From Termitomyces sp. T153 (lineage: Eukaryota > Basidiomycota > Agaricomycetes > Agaricales > Lyophyllaceae), in assembly GCA_018296165.2 (NCBI GenBank), contig JACKQL020000001.1, positions 806,001-870,000 of the forward strand: a DNA stretch of 64,000 nt, in the 5' to 3' direction. Below are positions 56,499 through 64,000 of the stretch, piece by piece (the first letter of the stretch is position 1; the number at the start of each line of letters is the position of its first letter). Made by a program: the position numbers and the translations under genes. The notes below the pieces were generated by a model. The model had not been told where the DNA came from. It saw only the letters and a list, made by a program, of their open reading frames with translations, and did no database searches.

Positions 56499-58314
56499 AT
56501 GTCCTTCCCGATTTCACCCGGCCCCTCACAGAGGCTTCCAGCGCAATGGTGTGTTATAGTTATGCATACTCGATAAACCCATAGTCAGAAATATACACTT
56601 GCTATTAACAGCTTGTCCACTTAACCAACGACCCCCGTTGGCTTTTGTATTTGACATTGTATGTAAGAATTTGTCCTTCGCATGCCTTGTTTCTCCTCCG
56701 TTGAAAACGTGATTAGGATGGCGTTTTATTGCAGGGTTCGAATGTTCTTCCAGCAGCAAAGCGTGCGTTGTGGATGCTGGATGGGCACAATCCCTTCGAA
56801 ATGTGTGTGTCAATAGTTCATAGCGTCGTCAGGCTGAACAAAATGCGCTCATAGGAAGATACCTTACATTCTTGTTGGTCACATCATTCTGTGTCAAAGA
56901 AATCCCCTTCTAAATTCTCTCAGTTAACTAATGGTGGCGGAGTCAGCGAGGTTGAAAGATGCAAAAAGCTCTCACGACAACTGGAGGTGCCGGTGTGTGA
57001 GTCATCTTTGCTTGGAGATTGAGGCTGACGTACTTTAGATTGACCCTAACCAGTATATTCAAGCACATACGATTCTTAAGACTTTTTCTCACAAATACTC
57101 CGATAAAGCTGTACTAGTTCTCGGTGGCGAGCTTGATGCTGTGCGAAACGTTGCTCAGAGGTAAAGACGCTTTTTTATATACATCTATCAGGCTGATTTT
57201 CGACCAGCTATGGTTTCAAGAACGCCTATACAACTATAGACGTTTTGGCCTGGAATCGTTCGTAAGGACTTTCGTGCTAGTAATATACCTAGGATTTCTC
57301 CGTGATTGACAGTTGAAATCTAGGGTATGGCCGTTTCATGCTATCACAGAAGCGGAATCAGAGATCGCCAATGTCTGCATTGAAGACAATTACCACGCAT
57401 ATGAGATCTGACTAGAGTTCGAATTACAGCGCGTAGACTTTTCCCGGACACGAATATCAGCAATCTTTGTGTTTCACGACCCTCGAAATTGGGCCTTGGA
57501 TGGTATTTGGCTCAACAACGCTTTACGTATAAAATATTCTATTGAAACTGGACTGCGCCTCAGTTCAGGTACTCTGCGATGTTATTCAGTCAGATGGTGT
57601 GATTGGAGGTCCCTATCTGTCTTCTGAAGAACGATTAAAGGAACCTGTGGAAGTCGTATTCTGTAACCCTGACTTGCTTTGGCGATCAGATTTCGAAAGG
57701 CCTCGTTTAGGCCAAGGCGCTTTCAAGGAAGCTTTTCAAGCAGTATATAAGGCAAGTTTGCGTATTCAGTACGTTATTTCGTATATTGCAAGTGGGAAGA
57801 TGGTCTGTCTTTAGGCTGTAACTGGATCACCTTATCCGTATGTTCAGTATGGAAAACCTACTATGGCCACATACAACTTCGCTGAGACTGTTTTGACTGA
57901 ACGGCTGAAAGAAGTATATGGGGTCGCTGGTACGTTTTCTAACATGTAAGCAACTCTGTTCACAAACTAGCCGAGGTGTTAAATGACACATCTCTACCTA
58001 GATATATGGTAGGAGGTACGTAATGATACAAGAGACATTCTTGAGCTCATTATATCTTTAAACATGAAGACAACCCGCAATCGGGTAAGTGCTTCCAATT
58101 TCTGAATGATTTCTTTGCCTTTGAAATCGTACATATTTTTTCTTTCGAAGATATAGCGGGGGCCAATGCCGCGGGCTGGTCGTCAATCCTCGTCCGAACC
58201 GGAGTTTTTGATCCACAACAAGGTCCGCCATCACATCACCCAACTCATGTTGCAAATGACGTGGAAGCCGCGGTAAAATGGGCTATTGATAGAGAGTTAG
58301 CGAGAGGAGTTTAG
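56499..58314 (+). CDS. HAD-superfamily hydrolase, CECR5/HDHD5 type
   Basis: Haloacid-dehalogenase-fold phosphatase of the class IIA subgroup; family members are mitochondrial and their substrate is unclear. Exons re-assemble all motifs. Motif I is PLAFVFDI joined across an intron (56655-56716) to DGVLLQGSNVLPAAKRAL, giving the D-x-D nucleophile pair. Motif II is YILLTNGGGVSEVERC. The cap and core follow (DPNQYIQAHTILKTF, AVLVLGGELDAVRNVAQSYG, ISAIFVFHDPRNWALD). Motif III/IV spans tiny exons as YMVGDNPQSDIAGANAAGW. It ends RTGVFDPQQGPPSHHPTHVA, then WAIDRELARGV. At least ten introns occur, and one internal exon is only about 15 nt. The start at 56499 (MSFPISPGPSQRLPAQW) is the least certain part. 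Confidence 0.88.
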
Positions 58315-58529
58315 TGTGGGGCTATTAATGTCATACACGCCTGTACATTGTGGTCAAAATGTTTGTGATGGAGACTGGTTTCCCGAGCTTGTGATGTCCT
58401 TGGTGATCCATAAGGTCGACAATTTACTTAACCAACTTGACAGGTGAGCCCAAAAAAGGTGTATCGCCGTCTCCGAGGGTGGCGGACTTATACGAGCGCC
58501 CAATTTGCACTCTGCCTGTTTGTCCGTCC

Positions 58530-61403
58530 ATGAGTGAGGTTGACACCTGTTCTCCGAGTTTGATGCCTGGCCAGGCGAACCTGTTCTCTTCCAAACAACC
58601 ATCTACTTCTGCGCCCACCATGGTGACCCTGCAAAGAGTCCCGATACCACCTACTGAGGATCAACCACTCGAGTTCAGAAAGAAGGATGGTTCTCTATCC
58701 AAGATGCGCAATCACAGAGGCAATATTCCTATTCTCCCACAAACGAAGCTCTGCCCGCATTGTCCAGCCAAATTTACCCGCACGACTCATTTAAATCGAC
58801 ATCTTCGGACTCGTGAGTTGCGTCGATTGTATCAAGACCACTGCTTATTGATTAAGTACCCTAGACACGAACGAGAGGTTACATCGATGCGACGTAAGTC
58901 TCTGGCTAGACTGATACGGACTTGACATTAACGATGCCTATTAGACGTGCGACTCGCAATTTACTCGCAGTGACCTTCTTACTCGACACAAGAAGAGTTG
59001 TAGTGATCCGTGAGTTCTCTGGGCCCGTTCTTGAATTCGATCACTGACGGATGCATCTGAACGACCTGAAGATCCAGTCGAACCAGACGAAAGTCATGCG
59101 CCTCGTGTATGGAATCCAAGATCAAATGCGACAGACAATACCCTTGCTCTAAGTGTACTGCTCGAGGAAAAGAATGTGTATTCAATGGGTCTGGACGACG
59201 GACCTCGGTTACAGACAATCCCGCCGTTCGGCAGAAACGAATATCGTCAGCGACATACAGCGATTCGTCCTCTGAGTCAGCTACTTCGCCTTCAACAATG
59301 TTTGCTATAAATCTTGGACCCAAGTCGACTTGTAACAATACAAGCATTTACCCAATCCCCGAATCGGACGAACGTACAGGATCTTTGCATAGTGAACCAG
59401 CGCTACATTTCGATCGACTTGGCGGTCTTGAATCATTGAGTTCCAGTATTTCCATGCCATCTTTTTCCAAAGCTGAACGATTCACTTTTGGAAAATTTCC
59501 CGCGAGTGCATCGGCTGTGGAACTCTACCAACTGGATACCCCAGAAACAGAAGATGTACATGGACGGGTTGTTCCAGTTGATAGCCACTTGTCCTCGGTT
59601 TATGCTACTGACATGTTCGGACCGTTCTTCAGCAGCATTTTCACCTCATCCCCTTCCATCCCACTCTCTGAGGAGCTGAGTTTGGGTGGCCTGGCCACCC
59701 ATCCAGACATCTTCCCCTTCGTTTCTCAGGTGTCTTTGACAAATGCACCTGCAATCGAAACATACGGCAATGGTAATGACCAAGCCTTGGAAGGCACTCA
59801 GGAAATCGCGATGTTCGACACCACTTCTGCTGCCAGGCTCGCAATTGATGACGTTCGGCAGTCGTCTATGATTGATGTGGATCCTCTCGAACCCGAGTTG
59901 CAACATTATCGTACGTGGACTTCCATGTCAAAGCTGAGAACAATGCTCACCTCCATTGTGATTGGTAGTATATTTATTTTTCACTGCCTTCCTTTCCCAA
60001 ATTCCCATTGTCCACGTTACTACATTTGATTCCGATCAGAAACCCCCCGTTTTGATAGGTGCCATGCAGGCTTGCGGGGCACTCTTTGTAAAGACGCGAA
60101 AAGCGTCTGAATTTATTACTAAAACTTTAGGGTCAGCTCGAGAGGCTTTAGTACAAGAATTTGTGAGTTGTGCTTGCTGTACGGTTAATTTTTATATATG
60201 GACTTGTTCTAGGCGAAGAATCCAACAGACTCTTCAGATCGAATTCATCTTATTCTGGCTGTCGTTCTCCTACAAACCATTGGTCTGTTCCATCAATTAC
60301 CAGATGAGCGTGCATCATCGAGTATTTACCACGGAATGCTTGTCATGGTGCGTTCTGAAGGTTTTATTCCGCACACCAGTTTTTCAGTAGGTCTGTAGAT
60401 GATTCGTCGAACCGGCATGATCGCAAAAAATGCGTCATGGGTACCTCCGAATCTCGCAGAAACATCTCTTGAGCTCTTGTGGCAGGATTGGGTAGCACAT
60501 GAAATGACCAAGAGGTATGTTATATAAGTCTTGATCGTGACCTGCAAATGACCCGGCTTGGACAGGGCAATATGGTGGTCCTATTTGCATGACTGCTGCC
60601 ACAGCATCTATTTCGCGTTACCGTCATCCTACCACCCAAGTGAGATTGAGTTGAATTTACCTTGTGAAGACGCTCTGTGGCGGGCTCATACTGCTGCGAA
60701 TTGGATCACGGTACTTCAAGACCCCTCGCCTTACGGCACATACAAGTCGCGACTTACTGGGATTGGTATGCTTCAAACCCTAGGCACATTATCTGAGACG
60801 CGGCTCCTAGAGGCACATATCCCAATCAATCCCTTCTCTCACTTTGTTCTCATTCATGCCATGCTACGCCACCTATTTGTAACCTGCGTTGAAGGTCGAC
60901 TGCCAAAGGGCAACGTAGTAGCGACAGTAAACACAAACGATGCTGTGAACCAGGAAATCTATAGGCTCCAGTATGCTTTGCACAACTGGCTGCAGAACTG
61001 GTTGAATGCTCCAGAATTGCCCAAAGTAAACGACATCAATGAAGAGCCTCCGTTCATCTACAATGGTCAGACAGTGTTTGTCATGAACGTACCTAAGCGC
61101 TGACCTTGCTGCGCATCAGCTCTTCCCTTTTACTGGCTTGGGCAGGTGTCTCTTTTAGCTTTTCAAGAATCCCTGCCTCCATTTGAACAGGATTCTCCGA
61201 ATAACCTAAAGGTCGAGGTCAGATTCAGACTGGTCAAACAATGGTTGAGACACATTCGTAGCTTTTTAAAGAAAGGGGATCAAGTACCGACGCTGTTCTG
61301 GGACGAGCTGATGAAGATACGCCTTCAGACCTGGCAGCAAGAGTACGAGGGCGAAGAAGAGGACGACCAAGACGGGCTGTTGGGGTTTTTCCCCGAGCAT
61401 TAG
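58530..61403 (+). CDS. Fungal transcription factor with two C2H2-type fingers and a Zn2Cys6 cluster
   Basis: Nuclear DNA-binding regulator of unknown targets. Splicing small exons yields three zinc modules in sequence. Finger 1 is CPHCPAKFTRTTHLNRHLRT plus H (C-x2-C-x12-H-x3-H), split by an intron. Finger 2 is CDTCDSQFTRSDLLTRHKKS plus C (C2HC). The binuclear cluster follows at once: CASCMESKIKCDRQYPCSKC, then TARGKEC (C-x2-C-x6-C-x5-C-x2-C-x6-C). A Ser-rich region comes next (59200-59900). The fungal_trans-type regulatory domain lies downstream (60040-61100; for example AKNPTDSSDRIHLILAVVLL, MTKRAIWWSYLHDCCHSIYF and NPFSHFVLIHAMLRHL). The C-terminus is acidic. The start MSEVDTCSPSL at 58530 is the first ATG in the frame. 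Confidence 0.9.
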
Positions 61404-61585
61404 CGAGTAGCATGGTACGAGGCCAGAGGATTTAATATATGGACACAATGGATGGATAATCAGGAGATGATCGTAATTCATTTGTTTTTATGTACTAGTG
61501 GAGTTGAGTGGGTCTGACATCTGAGGTGGGTCAAGTCAGGGGGACGCAGATATTTTGACGTGGGGTCACGCGGGTGACACGCCTT

Positions 61586-62746
61586 ATGCTCCCTTCGCCG
61601 GTGACTTTTGCAAGACGAGGCACATATCGTCGGTACACTGCTACATCTCCCCGCAGTTTGTACTCGTTTGACTTTCTTCTTTCTCGTGCTCGCGTTACAA
61701 ACCTTGGTTTCCTCCTCCTTCTCTTTGTTGCTGCCTTATCTCTCCTCTCCAACCTCTACTTCCTTCATTCCACTCGGTACCAAGAACATGCTAATCCCTC
61801 TGCACTGCTATCGGCTATAACGCGAGATCCATCTGTCCGGCGTCTCAGCCACCTCATCATTGTTCCCGGCCATGCAATCTGGAAAGGTATTAATCCCGAG
61901 CTGAGGCTACATGAAGACCAGTGGGTACTCGAACCCTATCAGATGGGAAGCGGTCGCGTCTCCGCGTTTTTCGCCCATATTCTTCGAGGGTAGATCCCTT
62001 AGTTTATTGCCTTCAAGTATGTTAACAGTAATGCAGCGCAGAGCTGGCGAGAGAAGATCCGGAGTCATTACTGGTGTTCAGCGGGTGAGTAATGAAGTAT
62101 CAAGTATAATTGCTATGCATATGTTGATTGTATATCTAGTGGACAGACTCGTGCTACTTCCACAACAACTGAAGCAGAGTCCTATATGCGTCTTGCTGTG
62201 GCTGCGGACGTCTTTCTCACGAAATCGCCCCCATTTACTCGTGCTACGACTGAGGACCATGCCCTTGATTCCTACCAGAATCTTCTCTTTTCGATTGCGC
62301 GATTCCATGAGTACACCACAAGATATCCAGCCAAGATAACTGTCGTGGGATACGAGTTCAAGCGAACACGTTTCACCGATCTACATCGAAGAGCTTTACG
62401 TTGGCCAATCGAGAAATTCCATTATATCGGCGTTGATCCTCAAACCCACCATCGACTCACGGTTGAAGAAGGCGAAGTAAGTTTTCTGTCCGACTTCATT
62501 CCGATTTTTGGGTTAACGTACGGTTAGCGAAAGAATGGATACGTCCCTTACTCTCAGGATCTGTATGGATGTCACTCCGTCCTTCTGTCAAAAAGGCGGC
62601 AAAGGAATAGACATGCCCGTTTCCATTCGTACTACCAATCTTCCCCTGAACTTCGAGATCTAATTGACTGGTGTCCGAATCTTGCATCATCTAGCAAAGA
62701 TGAGGGCGAGCAATTGTTTCCCGGGGAGCTCCCGTGGGATAATTAG
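61586..62746 (+). CDS. DUF218-domain membrane protein
   Basis: Fungal DUF218 family protein (related to bacterial YdcF/SanA folds); biochemical role not established. Four exons join in frame: introns begin near 61989 (GTAGATCCC), 62084 (GTGAGTAATG) and 62477 (GTAAGTTTTC). The N-terminus is basic (MLPSPVTFARRGTYRRYTAT), followed by a membrane anchor (LGFLLLLFVAALSLLSNLYF). The domain has HLIIVPGHAIWKG, LLVFSGGQTR, EAESYMRLAVAADVF, TRATTEDHALDSYQNLLFSI and AKITVVGYEFKRTRFTDLHR. It ends FPGELPWDN. The conserved G-H, SGG and E-D-x-A residues are all present. It is probably an ER or Golgi type II protein with the domain in the lumen. Confidence 0.87.
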
Positions 62747-64000
62747 ACATCGAGGTGAATAATGAGCACCTGGGCAATTCTCTGACCGACTCAGTTTATG
62801 CAAGAAGTGCCAAACGGCATGATTGTCATTTTATGTCCGGTATGACATGCAAGCACAATGACACTTAGCACTTGCTGAGGTGATCTATCAGACCTGCAGT
62901 GATAGTGGTTGAACGAAGCCTTTGAGTGCCTCTTCATCATAGACACCATATAGGCTCTCAATGCTGTCTCACCTCAGCTCGAGAAATATCGCAATTTTTT
63001 GGGTCTTCATGGTTTCTTTAAGTATCCTACAACGACCATGTCTACGTCGATCTTCTGGGAAAAAAAACTGATCGATAGTATGATTCATACTTGTGATAAA
63101 TATGTGCCTTTCCTGTAGGACTATCAAGCGAGGTATCAGTCGGCACGTAGTCGTGAACACAAATAGCAGGTAAATGGCCGTGCTAATCAAGTTGCATATG
63201 CAAAATCATCCATGTCAAATCCAGAACAAATTTGAGTGAGAAGCCTTCGAGCCGCATTATCAACCAGCTCTTGGAAAATCGCAATAGGAGCAGAAGAATG
63301 GCACAGCCGATTGAGCGCATGTCTTGCCGGATACCCGTGGTAAATTCAGCTACTCGAATAGCTTTCAAGAAATTGAACAGCAATTTGTGGAGTGACTCCG
63401 GTATTGAGGAGTTACTACACAGGAGCATCTGGTTAGCATGCATGACTTTGGTCTGAAAGCAATCGGCAAAGCGCGCCTTCCTCGGACTTCAGGCACCAGC
63501 GCCAACGAGTCATTCTGAACGGTAATTTCACTAGACCGGAGCATCATGTTCGGAATATCACACGAACCGCTCTGATGTTAGAATATCTAATACGAGGGGG
63601 TTCAAAAAAAGATAATCCAGTTCTGGGTGAAGTCTAGCACCGATAATTATGCACGAAAAAGATGAACCTGGGGTGACAAGCAGATTATACTTCAAAGACG
63701 TGAACAGCACGTAGGTCAATCTTGGTCGATTGATCGCAATTCACTCACAGTTAAAGCAAGTAAAAGTAAAAGAAACAAAAGCAAAAGAAACTAAAATCAA
63801 AATATAGGGTACAATGTTGAACCAAGTAAGGAGTAAAGCTTTAATCTTTTTGATCTCCGGGATATTCTCTAATACACTGCTGGCAGCCAATAAATTTTCT
63901 CAAGGAAAAACTGGGAAGGAAACCTGTTTTATCATTTCTAGACAGTGTATTTTCAATGGAAAAAGGCTTCAAAAAATGGAAGAAGCCTTTTTCCAAAGAG
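62747..64000. other. Terminal region, no gene recognised
   Basis: I find no supported gene in this 1.25 kb. Short frames at 63183-63547 on the minus strand encode hydrophobic or Ser-rich sequence without a family match, and might be exons of a gene that I cannot assemble. 63755-63800 is A-rich (repeats of AAAAG and AAAC). The inverted repeat at the edge is listed separately. Confidence 0.5.
63957..63995. repeat. Perfect 14-bp inverted repeat (hairpin)
   Basis: TGGAAAAAGGCTTC (63957-63970) and GAAGCCTTTTTCCA (63982-63995) are perfect reverse complements around an 11-nt loop. It may be a transposon end, a small hairpin RNA or a chance palindrome at the window edge. Confidence 0.85.

Noticed and set aside
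44557..62746. Idea that the P450, transcription factor and glycosyltransferase form a secondary-metabolite cluster
   Set aside because: No polyketide, terpene, peptide or ribosomal-peptide core gene is present, and the genes between are housekeeping.
63183..63547. Two minus-strand ORFs near the right end
   Set aside because: Possibly coding exons, but no domain, no consistent splice pattern and no neighbour context within the window.

Overview
The window is nuclear DNA of a filamentous basidiomycete, most likely an Agaricomycete. Genes carry many 45-60 nt GT-AG introns. The encoded proteins include fungal-specific families: a DASH kinetochore subunit, a Zn2Cys6 regulator, a CSC1-type channel, Vts1 and an Mtf2-like protein. 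Mobile DNA is Copia-type and LTR-type. Most exon boundaries were set by hand from splice signals and reading frame; internal boundaries of the largest genes are approximate.

Layout. 1-31.7 kb is a gene-dense arm: a U6 snRNA gene, ATP-type PEP carboxykinase (-), an NAA50/NAA60-like N-acetyltransferase (+) closely followed by the SLX1 nuclease subunit (+), MED14 (-), a SCYL1/Cex1 pseudokinase (+), a CSC1/TMEM63-type channel (+), DASH subunit DAD2 (-) divergent from MED12 (+), a RING E3 ligase (-), two tandem YCII-domain genes (+), a mitochondrial enoyl-CoA hydratase (+) and a tiny DUF4536 membrane protein (-).

31.7-44.5 kb is a transposon island: Copia gag on +, Copia pol fragments on -, two copies of one solo LTR (each with a perfect 5-bp target duplication), a further insertion nested in the older LTR, and unrecognised broken ORFs. 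Almost the whole island lacks CpG, while the younger LTR keeps it. That is the expected mark of methylation and deamination followed by a recent insertion.

44.5-64 kb is again gene-dense: a cytochrome P450 (+), an Mtf2-like protein with a repetitive Trp/acidic tail (+), a WW-MyTH4-RhoGAP protein (-), Vts1 (-), an O-fucosyltransferase-like type II membrane protein (-), a CECR5-type HAD phosphatase (+), a three-zinc-module transcription factor (+) and a DUF218 membrane protein (+). The last 1.25 kb has no recognised gene but contains a perfect 14-bp inverted repeat.

Most of the genes are housekeeping and unrelated in function, so the window is not a biosynthetic cluster. The strongest points for follow-up are the CpG-depleted island with its CpG-rich LTR, the NAA50-SLX1 pair with a 20-nt duplication that doubles the SLX1 start codon, the repetitive tails of the Mtf2-like protein and Vts1, the YCII duplicates with different predicted locations, and two Mediator subunits within about 20 kb. 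I saw no clear sign of an entirely new system.
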